A stretch of DNA of 64,000 bases from contig NZ_JARVWQ010000001.1 of NCBI RefSeq assembly GCF_029846255.1, positions 310,001-374,000 on the forward strand, given 5' to 3'. The notes beneath the pieces were generated by a model. The model saw only the letters and a list, made by a program, of their open reading frames with translations, was not told where the DNA came from and did not search any database. The translations under genes and the position numbers were made by a program. Below are positions 26,003-34,681 of this stretch, piece by piece. This DNA is from Amnibacterium sp. CER49. Lineage in GTDB: Bacteria > Actinomycetota > Actinomycetes > Actinomycetales > Microbacteriaceae. Position 1 is the first letter of the stretch. The number at the start of each line of letters is the position of its first letter.

Positions 26003-26182
26003 CCCGACGTGCTCGTCATCGGCGCCGGCGTGAGCGGCGTCCCCTGCGCCCGCCGGATCCTGCGCGGCGACGCGGGCATCGGGCGCCGCGGCGACGGGTG
26101 GGGTGCGCCGGGCGGCATCGAGGGCGCGTGGCTGCCGGGCGACGCCGGGGCAGTCGTCGACCTCCCCGCCGTCAGCCGGTGA
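26003..26182 (+). pseudogene. flavoprotein N-terminal remnant
   Basis: The frame reads PDVLVIGAGVSGVPCARRIL, a dinucleotide-binding beta-alpha-beta start as in FAD-dependent oxidoreductases, but stops after about 60 residues. The 25900-26178 gap has no other gene. The stop overlaps the methyltransferase GTG (GTGA). It looks like the collapsed remainder of a flavoenzyme gene; chance similarity of a short stretch cannot be excluded. Confidence 0.4.
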
Positions 26183-26817
26183 CGGAGCCCGAACGTGCGG
26201 CAGAGCGGCCCACGGCGACGCTCGGCACCGTCCGCGACTCCTACGGCACCTGGGCGCCCACCTACATCGAGCTCTTCGGCGCCGCGGACAAGGCCTCGGC
26301 CGACGACCGGGCGGTGATCGGCGGTTGGGCCGGGACGCTGCGCGGCGCCGTGCTCGACGCCGGCTGCGGCCCCGGTCACTGGTCCGCGTTCCTCGCCGCC
26401 GCAGGGCTCGAGGTGCGGGGCGTCGACGCGACACCGGAGTTCGTCGCGCACGCCCGGCGCGAGCACCCGGACATCCCCTTCCGCCTCGGCGACCTGCGCC
26501 ACCTCCGGCTGCCGGCGGGATCGCTCGGCGGCGTGCTCGCGTGGTTCTCGCTGATCCACACGGACCCCGCCGAGGTCCCCGCCGTGCTGCGTGCCTTCGC
26601 CCAGGCGCTCGAGCCGGACGGCGGCCTGCTGCTCGGCTTCTTCACCGGGCCGGCCCTCGAACGCTTCGAGCATCGCGTCGTCACCGCGTGGACCTGGCCG
26701 ATGCATTGCATCGCCGACGCCGTCGAGGAGGCGGGGTTCGACGTGCTCGGAACCGGGAGCGCGCCGACCCCGAACGGCCGGATCGCAGCCCACCTCGTCG
26801 CCCGACGGGCTCGCTGA
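26179..26817 (+). CDS. class I SAM-dependent methyltransferase
   Basis: 212 residues. VLDAGCGPGHWSAFL is motif I, GVDATPEF motif II, and LGGVLAWFSLIHTDP motif IV of the Rossmann-fold methyltransferases. The substrate is unknown (small molecule likely). The GTG at 26179 overlaps the stop of the flavoprotein remnant. Convergent with the ABC permease gene that follows. Confidence 0.87.
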   Translation: MTEPERAAERPTATLGTVRDSYGTWAPTYIELFGAADKASADDRAVIGGWAGTLRGAVLDAGCGPGHWSAFLAAAGLEVRGVDATPEFVAHARREHPDIPFRLGDLRHLRLPAGSLGGVLAWFSLIHTDPAEVPAVLRAFAQALEPDGGLLLGFFTGPALERFEHRVVTAWTWPMHCIADAVEEAGFDVLGTGSAPTPNGRIAAHLVARRAR

Positions 26818-26881
26818 CGCCCGTCTCAGCCCGTCGACGCCGGCGCGACTGCGCCGATGGAGCGCCCGCGCGCCCGCAGCC

Positions 26882-28492
26882 TCACCCCACCGGCCGCGTG
26901 TCCCTCCGCCCGAACAGCACGACCGCGGCCACGACGAGCACGACGGCAGCGAGGGCGAGCACCGCTCCCCCGGTGTACGACGTCGTCGGCAGCGCGGGTG
27001 CCGGCACGTCGGCGAACGGCGCGAGGTGCCGCGCCCAGTCGGGCACGCCGGACAGCGGGCCGAAGATGCCGAGGTAGACCGCCGCGGCGAAGACGAGCCA
27101 GCCGGCGGGCACGGTCGCCTGCGGCACGACCGCGAAGACGAGCGCGACGATCCCGAGGAACACGAGCGCAGCAGGCAGCTGCCACAGGAAGGCGAGCAGC
27201 CAGGTTCCCGAGTCGACCTCGCCGCCGTCCGACAGCCACCCCGCGACGAGCCCGGCGAGCTCGAGCCCGACCGCGGCCGCGAGCGCCGCGAGGAGCAGGT
27301 GTGACAGCAGCCACCGCACGCGTCCCGTCGCGGTCGCGAGCACGGCGTCGGCGCGACCGGCTGCCTCCTCCTGCCGCAGCCGCTGGGCGGCCTGCACGCA
27401 GATCGCGGCGGCGAGCACCCCGCCGAACTGCGCGCCGAGGTTCGCGAACGCCTGCTGGATGGTGCCGTTGCTGCCGCCGAGCCGGTTGATCACGGTCGCG
27501 ATGCCCGGTCCCGCCTGGTCGAGCTGGTGGACGACCGCGACCGAGAGGCCGCCCATGAGCGCTGCGAACGCGACGAGGCCGACGATCCAGCCGGCGAGGG
27601 AGAGGCGCTCGAGCCGCACCGCGAGCCCGAACGGGCCGCCGAGCCACGCCGAGGCGTGCTCGCGCGCACGCCGGGCGGCGACGAGACCGGCGCCGACGTC
27701 GCGGCGCTCCGCGAGCGCGAGCGCGGCCGCGGCGAGCACGACGGACGCGACGAGTCCGAGCAGCAGCGGCGCGGGGTCGTCGTCGGCGAACGGGTGGATC
27801 GCCTGCGCCCAGCCGATCGGGCTCAACGCGCTCGGCCACGCCGGCGTCAGCGTGAACGTCTCGGGATGCGGGGTGCCCGCGGCGTCGCCGATGCCGCGGA
27901 CGAAGTACGCCGCCACCACGACCGCCGCCGAGGCGCCGTTCGCGGCCCGGGCGGTCGGGAGCACCTGCGCGAGCAGCAGGGCGACGCCCGCGAACACGAG
28001 CCCGCACATGCCGCAGCCGGCGGCGAGCAGCACGGATCCTCCGACCGGCAGGCCGCCGGCGAGCAGGCCCGCGGCGATCGCGACGGTGACGAGGAGATCG
28101 GCGAGCGCGACGTGGAGCAGCACGGCGAGCGTCGGGAGCCGGCGCCCGGCGGCCGTCGCGGCGACGGCGTCCGCCTGGCCGTCCTCCTCCTCCGCCCTGG
28201 TGTGCCGCACCACGAGGAAGGTGCTCATCAGCCCGACGAGCAGCGCGACGAAGGCGAGCCCGAGCACCGCCACGAAGTCGCCGCTGCTCGTGCCCTGCGG
28301 CGTTCCGCGGAACAGCAGCACGGCCGGGGTGACGAGCAGGATCCGGAGCGTGGCGACGCGCGAGGCGAGCGTGCCGAAGGTGTCCCGCACCTCGGAGACG
28401 ATCAGGAGGCTGAGGAGGAACAGGACGGCCACCCAGAGCCCGAGCCGCAGACGGTCGCGGCGCAGCCGGAAGCGCAGCAGCGTGCCGAGCAC
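26882..28492 (-). CDS. ABC-2 type exporter permease (polyketide-antibiotic exporter-like), fused double domain
   Basis: 536 residues, about twelve membrane segments. It looks like two six-helix halves in tandem: RAEEEDGQADAVAATAAGRR in the first half is matched by RQEEAAGRADAVLATATGRV in the second, the loop typical of the large exporter family annotated as antibiotic exporters. It works with the ATPase encoded just upstream, whose stop is one base from this GTG. The cargo is unknown. Confidence 0.85.
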   Translation of the reverse strand: MLGTLLRFRLRRDRLRLGLWVAVLFLLSLLIVSEVRDTFGTLASRVATLRILLVTPAVLLFRGTPQGTSSGDFVAVLGLAFVALLVGLMSTFLVVRHTRAEEEDGQADAVAATAAGRRLPTLAVLLHVALADLLVTVAIAAGLLAGGLPVGGSVLLAAGCGMCGLVFAGVALLLAQVLPTARAANGASAAVVVAAYFVRGIGDAAGTPHPETFTLTPAWPSALSPIGWAQAIHPFADDDPAPLLLGLVASVVLAAAALALAERRDVGAGLVAARRAREHASAWLGGPFGLAVRLERLSLAGWIVGLVAFAALMGGLSVAVVHQLDQAGPGIATVINRLGGSNGTIQQAFANLGAQFGGVLAAAICVQAAQRLRQEEAAGRADAVLATATGRVRWLLSHLLLAALAAAVGLELAGLVAGWLSDGGEVDSGTWLLAFLWQLPAALVFLGIVALVFAVVPQATVPAGWLVFAAAVYLGIFGPLSGVPDWARHLAPFADVPAPALPTTSYTGGAVLALAAVVLVVAAVVLFGRRDTRPVG

Positions 28493-28493
28493 G

Positions 28494-29414
28494 TCAGGCC
28501 TCCTGCGGCTCGAGCACGTCGCCGTACTGCCGGAGGAAGAGCTCCTCGAGCGACGGCGGCGCGACCCGCAGTCCCGTCACGGCGAGCCGGCCGAGCTCGG
28601 GCAGCAGCGCGTCGATGCGATCGGGGTCGACCGTGAAGCGCACGCGGCCGTCGTCCACGACGAGGTCGTGGACGCCCGGCAGCGCGGCGAGGGCGCCCTC
28701 CCGGGAGTCGCCGCGATCGAACGAGAAGGCGGTTCGGGTGAGATGCCGCAGCTGCGCGAGCGTGCCGGACTCGACGACCCGGCCGGCCCGCACGATCGAG
28801 ATCCGGGTGCAGAGCCGCTCGACCTCGCTGAGGATGTGCGAGCTGAGCAGCACGCTGCCGCCGCCCGCGGCGAAGGCCTCGAGCCGGCGGACGAAGACCT
28901 CCTCCATGAGCGGATCGAGGCCGCTCGTCGGCTCATCGAGCACGAGCAGCTCGGCCGGAGCCGCGAACGCGGCGATCAGCGCGACCTTCTGGCGGTTGCC
29001 CTTCGAGTAGCTGCGGGCCTTCTTGCCGGGGTCGAGCTGGAACTCCTCGTCGAGCTCCCTGCGCACGGTCCGGTACTCCGCCGTGTCCGTGCGTCCGCCG
29101 CGGAGCCGCACGAGCAGGTCGACGGTCTCGCCGCCGGAGAGGTTCGGCCAGAGGACCACGTCACCGGGCACGCTCGCGATCCGCCGGTGCAGGGCGGCCG
29201 CCGCCCGCCACGGGTCCTCGCCGAGCACGCCGACCCTGCCGCTCGTCGCGCGGGCCAGGCCGAGCAGGATGCGGATCGTCGTCGTCTTGCCCGCGCCGTT
29301 CGGGCCGAGGTAGCCGTGCACCTCGCCCCGATCGACGACGAGGTCGAGCCCGTCGAGCGCTCGGACCCTGCCGAAACGCTTCTGCAGGCCCTCGGCCCGG
29401 ATCACCGCATCCAT
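28494..29414 (-). CDS. ABC exporter ATP-binding protein (CcmA/DrrA type)
   Basis: 306 residues. Walker A GPNGAGKTT near residue 39, signature region SYSKGNRQKV (a departure from LSGGQ that is usual in this exporter group), Walker B LLVLDEPTSGLD, and a switch histidine in SSHILSEV. A C-terminal extension of about 80 residues is typical of drug-exporter ATPases. It powers the downstream twelve-helix permease. A GntR regulator gene lies upstream on the same strand with a 16-bp palindrome between. Confidence 0.92.
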   Translation of the reverse strand: MDAVIRAEGLQKRFGRVRALDGLDLVVDRGEVHGYLGPNGAGKTTTIRILLGLARATSGRVGVLGEDPWRAAAALHRRIASVPGDVVLWPNLSGGETVDLLVRLRGGRTDTAEYRTVRRELDEEFQLDPGKKARSYSKGNRQKVALIAAFAAPAELLVLDEPTSGLDPLMEEVFVRRLEAFAAGGGSVLLSSHILSEVERLCTRISIVRAGRVVESGTLAQLRHLTRTAFSFDRGDSREGALAALPGVHDLVVDDGRVRFTVDPDRIDALLPELGRLAVTGLRVAPPSLEELFLRQYGDVLEPQEA

Positions 29415-29465
29415 GCCGTCATGGTGCGCCCGCCGCAAGGGCCCGACAGCGTCCGAAGGTCCCGC

Positions 29466-29490
29466 GTGTCGCGCGGACGGCGCGCGACAC
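29466..29490. terminator. 9-bp stem hairpin between GntR and ABC genes
   Basis: GTGTCGCGC (29466-29474) and GCGCGACAC (29482-29490) form a perfect stem with a 7-base loop. On the minus strand it follows the GntR gene and precedes the ABC ATPase, so it may end the GntR transcript or act as a leader structure. Confidence 0.45.
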
Positions 29491-29544
29491 CGCCCGATCC
29501 GGGTGACCGCACCGCGCGGCGAGCGCAGCGAGCCGACCGAGGCA

Positions 29545-29560
29545 GCGGTGCATGCACCGC
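29545..29560. promoter_or_regulatory. perfect 16-bp palindrome, candidate GntR operator
   Basis: GCGGTGCATGCACCGC is a perfect inverted repeat that lies 2 bases beyond the stop of the GntR gene and 130 bases upstream of the ABC ATPase start. Position and symmetry fit a binding site for the dimeric regulator encoded next to it. Confidence 0.4.
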
Positions 29561-29561
29561 G

Positions 29562-29921
29562 TCAGCGGTCGAGGCCGAGCGCCCGGTCGACGAGCCCGCG
29601 CGCCTCGCGCGGATCCGTGCCGAGCGCCCGGGCCCGCTCCGCGAAGCGCGCGGCGAGCTGCTCGAGCTCCCGTCGGCCCGCATCGGGCGACCAGGCGACC
29701 GTCGTGCCGTTCCGGCCGCCGGTGGCGACGAGGCCCTCCGTCTCGAGCTCGCGGTAGGCGCGAGCGACCGTGTTCGCGGCGATCCCGAGGTCCTCCGCGA
29801 GGCGTCGCACGGTCGGCAGCCGCTCCCCCGGCGCCAGCTCGCCGGTGCGGATCTGCGCGGCGAGCTGCGCGCGCACCTGCTCGAACGGCGGTTCCCCCGA
29901 CGCGGCATCGACGACGATCAC
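29562..29921 (-). CDS. GntR family regulator, YtrA subfamily
   Basis: 119 residues, the short YtrA-type length: winged helix (FEQVRAQLAAQIRTGEL, RLPTVRRLAEDLGIAANTV) followed by a two-helix dimerisation tail and no effector domain. YtrA members typically repress a neighbouring ABC exporter, which is what lies downstream here. The GTG at 29921 follows the stop of an SDR gene by 10 bases with GAGG overlapping that stop, so it is co-transcribed with the SDR. Confidence 0.9.
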   Translation of the reverse strand: MIVVDAASGEPPFEQVRAQLAAQIRTGELAPGERLPTVRRLAEDLGIAANTVARAYRELETEGLVATGGRNGTTVAWSPDAGRRELEQLAARFAERARALGTDPREARGLVDRALGLDR

Positions 29922-29931
29922 GGCCGGCGCC

Positions 29932-30597
29932 TCAGAACCGCGCCGAGAAGGCGCCGTCGGCGTGCAGCAGCTGGCCGGAGATCCATCGCCCCGCGGGCGA
30001 GACGAGGAACGCGACGACCCCGGCGATGTCCTCGGGGCGGCCGAGCCGCCCGAGCGGATGCTGGGGCGCCAGCGCTTCGTGCAGCTCCGGGCTGATCCAG
30101 CCGGTGTCGACGGGGCCGGGGTTGAGGACGTTCGCCGAGACGCCCCGCGGGCCGAGCTCGCGGGCGGCGGAGATGACGATCCGGTCGAGCGCGCCCTTCG
30201 AGGCCCCATAGGGCAGGTTGCCGGTGGTCGCGTCGCTCGTCAGGGCGACGATCGCGCCGCCGTCCGCGGGGATCTGACGGGCGAACGCCGCGATGAGGAG
30301 CAGGCTCGCGCGGGCGTTGATCGCGACGTGCGCGTCGAAGCTCTCGGCGGTCGTGTCGAGGATGCCGCTCAGCACGTCGTGGGCGTGGCTCAGCACGAGG
30401 GCGCCGACCGGGCCGCGCTCGCGGGCGACCTGCTCGATCAGCCGCTCCGGTGCCGCGGGATCCGAGAGGTCGCAGTCGAAGTCCGTGCCGAAGAGGTCGG
30501 TCGTGGCCACGTCCCAGCCGTCGGCGACGAGCCGCGGCACGATGCCGGCGGCGATGCTGTTGGCGCGGGCGGCACCGGTGACGAGCGCGACGGGCAT
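29932..30597 (-). CDS. SDR family oxidoreductase
   Basis: 221 residues. The YGASK catalytic pair and the serine in ALTSDAT are present. The cofactor loop is the variant TGAARANSIAAG instead of TGxxxGIG, as in enoyl-ACP-reductase-like or divergent SDRs. SHAHD replaces the usual NNAG. The ATG at 30597 lies 6 bases after TAGGGT on the minus strand, which suggests a leaderless start; a GTG three bases earlier is possible. Cotranscribed with the GntR gene. Confidence 0.87.
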   Translation of the reverse strand: MPVALVTGAARANSIAAGIVPRLVADGWDVATTDLFGTDFDCDLSDPAAPERLIEQVARERGPVGALVLSHAHDVLSGILDTTAESFDAHVAINARASLLLIAAFARQIPADGGAIVALTSDATTGNLPYGASKGALDRIVISAARELGPRGVSANVLNPGPVDTGWISPELHEALAPQHPLGRLGRPEDIAGVVAFLVSPAGRWISGQLLHADGAFSARF

Positions 30598-30651
30598 CAC
30601 CGCACCCTAGCGACGCGAGCGGCCGCCGAGCGGTGGGCGCTCGATGCGCGG

Positions 30652-30715
30652 CCGGCGGGAGGGCGCAGCCGGCGGGAGGGCGCAGCCGGCGGGAGGGCGC
30701 AGCCGGCGGCCGCAG
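30652..30715. repeat. 17-bp tandem repeat, about 3.8 copies
   Basis: The unit CCGGCGGGAGGGCGCAG occurs three times without change (30652-30702) and a fourth copy is partial and altered. It lies between the divergent SDR and ABC genes. The purine-rich G runs could form unusual structure. Confidence 0.9.
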
Positions 30716-30811
30716 TACAAGGGCTGCGCACGCGCGCATCCACCGATCGGTTGAGCCGATCTCCACCGCACGCCCGCTGTGCCCGCCGCGCCCGCTCGCG
30801 AGGATCGGCGC

Positions 30812-31690
30812 ATGAGCGATCGAGGTTCCGGATCCCCCGCCGTGTCGGTGCAGCGCCTCGTGAAGCGCTACGGCGAGCGGATCGCGGTCGACGACGTCAC
30901 CTTCGAGGTCGCCCACGGTGAGACGGTCGCCCTGCTCGGCCCGAACGGCGCCGGGAAGTCGACGACCGTCGAGATCCTCGAGGGCTACCGGCGCAGGGAC
31001 GCCGGCACGGTGCGCGTGCTCGGCACGGACCCGGCCGGGGGCGGACTCGACTGGAAGGCCCGGATCGGCGTCGTGCTGCAGTCGACCGGCGACGCGGGGA
31101 GCGCCCGGGCGCGGGAGCAGCTCGCCCACTTCGCGGCCTTCTACCCGGCGCCGCGGGACGTCGACGAGGTGCTCGACGCCGTCGGCCTCGCCTCTGCCGC
31201 ACGGCAGCCGGTCCGGGCGCTCTCCGGCGGCCAGCGGCGTCGCCTCGACGTCGCGCTCGGCATCATCGGCCGCCCCGAGCTCCTGTTCCTCGACGAGCCG
31301 ACCACCGGCTTCGACCCGGAGGCGCGGCACCGGTTCTGGGGCCTGATCCGGCGGCTGAAGCGCGAGGGCACGACGATCCTGCTCACGACGCACGACCTCG
31401 ACGAGGCCGCGGCGCTCTCCGACCGCGCGGCCGTGATCGCCGGCGGCCGCCTCGTCGACGTCGGGCCGGCCGATCGCATCGGATCCGCCGGCGCTCGCAT
31501 CCCGCTCGTGCGGTGGCGCGACGCGCGCGGGGTGCACGAGCAGCGCACGAAGGACCCCGGACGTCTCGTCGCGTCCCTTGTGGCGACGGGCGGCGAGCCC
31601 GACGCCCTCGAGGTCGTCCGACCGAGCCTCGAGGAGGTCTACCTCGACCTGCTCCGCAGCCACCGATCCCGAGAGGAGCAGCCGGCATGA
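30812..31690 (+). CDS. ABC exporter ATP-binding protein
   Basis: 292 residues. Walker A GPNGAGKSTT near residue 47, signature LSGGQRRRLDVA, Walker B LLFLDEPTTGFD and TTHDLDEA switch are all intact. The C-terminal tail is typical of ABC-2 exporters. First gene of a four-gene operon with a permease, histidine kinase and response regulator. GAGGAT lies 6 bases before the ATG at 30812, so it may be leaderless; a GTG at 30779 is less likely. Confidence 0.93.
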   Translation: MSDRGSGSPAVSVQRLVKRYGERIAVDDVTFEVAHGETVALLGPNGAGKSTTVEILEGYRRRDAGTVRVLGTDPAGGGLDWKARIGVVLQSTGDAGSARAREQLAHFAAFYPAPRDVDEVLDAVGLASAARQPVRALSGGQRRRLDVALGIIGRPELLFLDEPTTGFDPEARHRFWGLIRRLKREGTTILLTTHDLDEAAALSDRAAVIAGGRLVDVGPADRIGSAGARIPLVRWRDARGVHEQRTKDPGRLVASLVATGGEPDALEVVRPSLEEVYLDLLRSHRSREEQPA

Positions 31691-32550
31691 CCGCGCTCGA
31701 CACCACCCCGCTCGTCGCGCCGGGCCGGCCGCGCCGCCCGTCCCTCGTCGCGCTCGGCCTCGAGCGCACGCGCTACGAGCTGCGGAGCTACTTCCGCGCC
31801 CCGGACGCCGTGTTCTTCGCCTTCCTGTTCCCGACCCTGATCTTCGTGATCTTCGCCGCCGCGTTCAGCGCGTCCGGCACGATCGGGGCCGGACCGGACG
31901 GCCGCGGAGGCGTCACCTTCCCGGCCTACTACCTGCCCGGCCTCGTCGCCTCCGGGATCCTGCTCTCCGGCGTGCAGAACCTCGCCATCGACATCGCCGG
32001 CGAGCGCAGCGACGGCACGTTGCAGCGACTCGGCGGCACGCCGCTGCCCGTGACCGCCTACCTGCTCGGCAAGGTCGGCACGGTGGTCGTGACCGCCGTC
32101 GCGCAGCTCGTGCTGCTGCTGGCCGTCGCGCACCTGCTCTTCGGCGTCGCGCTGCCCGGCACCGTGGCGCTGTGGGGGCGGTTCGCCTGGATCTTCGCCG
32201 CGTCGGTCGTCATGTCGGTGGCGCTCGGCGTGGGGATGTCCGGTCTGCCGCGCTCCGGCCGGTCGGCGACCGCCGTGGTCGTGCCGATCCTGCTCGTGCT
32301 GCAGTTCATCTCAGGCGTCTACTTCCGGTTCGCCGAGCTGCCCGGCTGGCTGCAGACCGTCGCCGGCATCTTCCCGCTCAAGTGGGTGGCCCAGGGCATG
32401 CGGTCGGTGTTCCTCCCGGAGCGGTTCGCCGTGGTCGAGCAGACCGGCACCTGGGACCTCGGCACCGCCGCCCTCGTCATCGCCGCGTGGACGCTGGCCG
32501 GGTTGGGGATCGCGCTCACGACCTTCCGCTGGGTGCGGAAGGATCGCTGA
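31687..32550 (+). CDS. ABC-2 type exporter permease
   Basis: 287 residues, six membrane segments, with the family landmarks GERSDGTLQRLGGTPLP (the loop after TM2) and FISGVYFRFAELPGWLQ. It pairs with the ATPase encoded upstream; its ATG overlaps that gene's stop (ATGA). Such exporters coupled to a two-component system often respond to membrane stress or peptide antibiotics (LiaRS/DesKR-like contexts); the cargo is not known. Confidence 0.92.
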   Translation: MTALDTTPLVAPGRPRRPSLVALGLERTRYELRSYFRAPDAVFFAFLFPTLIFVIFAAAFSASGTIGAGPDGRGGVTFPAYYLPGLVASGILLSGVQNLAIDIAGERSDGTLQRLGGTPLPVTAYLLGKVGTVVVTAVAQLVLLLAVAHLLFGVALPGTVALWGRFAWIFAASVVMSVALGVGMSGLPRSGRSATAVVVPILLVLQFISGVYFRFAELPGWLQTVAGIFPLKWVAQGMRSVFLPERFAVVEQTGTWDLGTAALVIAAWTLAGLGIALTTFRWVRKDR

Positions 32551-32551
32551 G

Positions 32552-33697
32552 GTGACGACCGAGGTCGACGCGGCCCCCGGAGAGCTGCTGTGGTGGCACC
32601 TCGGCGCGGTCGCCGCCAGCGCGGTCGCCCTCGCCGTGGTCGCGCTCTCGACCCCCGGTGCGCGGCCGGTCGTCGTCGCTGGGGCGCTCGTCGTGTTCCT
32701 CGCCTGCTGGTGGGCCTTCGGACGTCACGCGCTCGACGGGCGTCCCGGTTGGGCGGTGTTCACCGCGGTGATCGTGGCGGTCGCGCTCGTCGGTGCGACG
32801 GCGCATCCGGCCTTCGCGATCTGGCAGTCGGTCGCGTTCCCGCTCGTCTGGACGCTCGCGCCCGACGTGCGCCGGGCCGTGCCCGCGAACATCGCCGTCG
32901 CCCTCGCGGTGGGTGTCGGCTACGCCGTCTCGACCGGCGCGCCGGTGGAGGCCGCGGTCGTCGAGGGGCTCTCGCTCGGCTTCAGCCTCGTGATGGGTGT
33001 CTGGATCACCCGCATCGCACGGCTCAGCGAGGAGCGCCGGCTGCTCGCCGAGCGCCTGCAGCACGCCCAGCAGGAAGCGGCGGCGCTGAGCCGCGAGGCG
33101 GGGATCTCGGCGGAGCGGGAGCGGCTCGCGCGCGAGCTCCACGACACGATCGCGCAGAGCCTCGCCGGGGTGGTGATGCTCGCGGAGCGCGCGGCGGGCC
33201 GGCACCCGGACGACCCGGACCTGCCGCTGCTCGAGGAGGCCGCCCGCTCCGCGCTCACCGAGACGCGGACGCTCGTCGCCGCGGGTGCACCGGTGCCGCT
33301 CGACGGCGGCCTCGCCGCGGCGGTCGCGACGCTCGCGACGCGGTTCGAGCGCGAGACGGGCGTCGCCGTCGCCGCGACCGTGGAGGCGGACGTGCCCCGG
33401 GAGCTCGAGGTGGTGCTGCTGCGCTGCGCCCAGGAGGGGCTCGCGAACATCCGCAAGCATGCCGCCGCGCGCGCGGTCGTCCTGACCATCGCCGCGACGG
33501 ACGGCGACGTCGAGCTCGCGCTCACCGACGACGGGGTGGGGCTGCCGGACGACGCCGGCGAGCGCGGCTTCGGGGTCGCGGGCATGCGCGACCGGGTCGG
33601 TCTCGTCGGTGGCACCGTCGGGCTCACGAGCGGTCCCCGCGGCGGCACCAGCCTGCGCGTGCGGATCCCGCTGTCCGCTCGAGCGGCGGTGCCGTGA
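32552..33697 (+). CDS. NarL/DesK-type sensor histidine kinase
   Basis: 381 residues. Four or five N-terminal membrane segments (about residues 15-155), a HisKA_3 dimer helix with the phospho-accepting His197 in RELHDTIAQSL, and a compact HATPase domain (CAQEGLANIRKHA, DDGVG, GVAGMRDR). No large outside sensor domain, so it likely senses a signal in or at the membrane, or through the ABC permease. The GTG is one base after the permease stop. Partner is the regulator encoded next. Confidence 0.93.
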   Translation: MTTEVDAAPGELLWWHLGAVAASAVALAVVALSTPGARPVVVAGALVVFLACWWAFGRHALDGRPGWAVFTAVIVAVALVGATAHPAFAIWQSVAFPLVWTLAPDVRRAVPANIAVALAVGVGYAVSTGAPVEAAVVEGLSLGFSLVMGVWITRIARLSEERRLLAERLQHAQQEAAALSREAGISAERERLARELHDTIAQSLAGVVMLAERAAGRHPDDPDLPLLEEAARSALTETRTLVAAGAPVPLDGGLAAAVATLATRFERETGVAVAATVEADVPRELEVVLLRCAQEGLANIRKHAAARAVVLTIAATDGDVELALTDDGVGLPDDAGERGFGVAGMRDRVGLVGGTVGLTSGPRGGTSLRVRIPLSARAAVP

Positions 33698-34320
33698 TCC
33701 GGGTCCTCGTCGCCGACGACCATCCGATCGTGCGGGCCGGGATCGTGGCCCTCCTCTCCCAGGCCGACGACGTCGAGGTGGTCGACGCGGTCACCGACGG
33801 CGCGGCCGCCGTCACCGCGGCGCTCGCCACCCGCCCCGACGTGATGCTCATGGACCTGCGGATGCCCGGCCTCGACGGCACCGCCGCCACCGGCCGGATC
33901 ACGGCGGCGCTGCCCGACGTGAAGGTCGTCGTGCTCACGACCTACGAGACGGACGACGCGATCCTCGAGGCGATCGCCGCCGGCGCGAGCGGCTACCTGC
34001 TCAAAGCGGCGCCTGAGCGCGAGATCCTCGCCGGCATCCGATCGGTCGCCGCGGGCGGCACCGTCATGGCGCCCGCGATCGCCGCTGCACTCGCCCGCGG
34101 CATCCGTCAGCAGCAGACCGCTCCGCGGCTCAGCGACCGTGAGCGCGAGGTGCTCGGCCGCGTCGCCGACGGACGCAGCAACGCCGAGATCGGCCGCGAC
34201 CTGCACCTGGCGGAGGCGACGGTGAAGACGCACCTGCTGCACGTGTTCGAGAAGCTCGGGGTGAGCGATCGCACGCGGGCGGTGACCCGCGCGATGGAGC
34301 TGGGGCTGCTCCCCCGCTGA
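33694..34320 (+). CDS. LuxR/NarL-type response regulator
   Basis: 208 residues. A receiver domain (acidic pair in VADDHPIV, phospho-acceptor Asp54 in LMDLRMPG, Lys in YLLKAAP) is joined to a LuxR helix-turn-helix (LSDREREVLGRVADGRSNAEIG). The GTG overlaps the kinase stop (GTGA), so kinase and regulator are made together. It probably activates its own exporter operon. Confidence 0.94.
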   Translation: MIRVLVADDHPIVRAGIVALLSQADDVEVVDAVTDGAAAVTAALATRPDVMLMDLRMPGLDGTAATGRITAALPDVKVVVLTTYETDDAILEAIAAGASGYLLKAAPEREILAGIRSVAAGGTVMAPAIAAALARGIRQQQTAPRLSDREREVLGRVADGRSNAEIGRDLHLAEATVKTHLLHVFEKLGVSDRTRAVTRAMELGLLPR

Positions 34321-34407
34321 CGGCGCCGCACGGCATGCACCGTCCCCGATGGGCACCGCACCGCTCATCCGCACTGCCGTCGTTCCTCCGCGGAGCAGAC
34401 TGGCGTG

Positions 34408-34671
34408 GTGCGGCGGAGCAACGGCGGCCAGATGCTGCAGATGGTCCTCGGCGTCGCGTTCATCGTGATCGGGCTGATCGAGACGCCCACGGTGCACGAG
34501 CTCGGGTGGTGGTTCGCGGCGCTCGGCGTGCTGCAGATCGGGCTCGCTGCCTACGGCGTGCGCCGCAACCGCAGGCTCGACGACGCCGAGGACGCAGCTG
34601 CGCCCGTGCGGCGGCCAGCGGCGCGGGACGACGGGGATGCAGCGCCGGACGACCCCGTCCGGCCGGGCTGA
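34408..34671 (+). CDS. small two-helix membrane protein
   Basis: 87 residues with two membrane segments (about 11-28 and 34-52) and a charged cytoplasmic tail. No family recognised. CAGACT ends 6 bases before the GTG at 34408, which favours this start over the GTG three bases upstream. It follows the two-component operon but has its own promoter. Confidence 0.6.
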   Translation: MRRSNGGQMLQMVLGVAFIVIGLIETPTVHELGWWFAALGVLQIGLAAYGVRRNRRLDDAEDAAAPVRRPAARDDGDAAPDDPVRPG

Positions 34672-34681
34672 CGAACGGTCC

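Noticed and set aside
29434-29570. Possible small RNA in the GntR-ABC gap
   Set aside because: The gap has a hairpin and a palindrome but no promoter-like element that would give a defined transcript.
30652-30715. CRISPR-like or iteron origin
   Set aside because: The units are head to tail without spacers and no replication gene is near; it is a simple tandem repeat.
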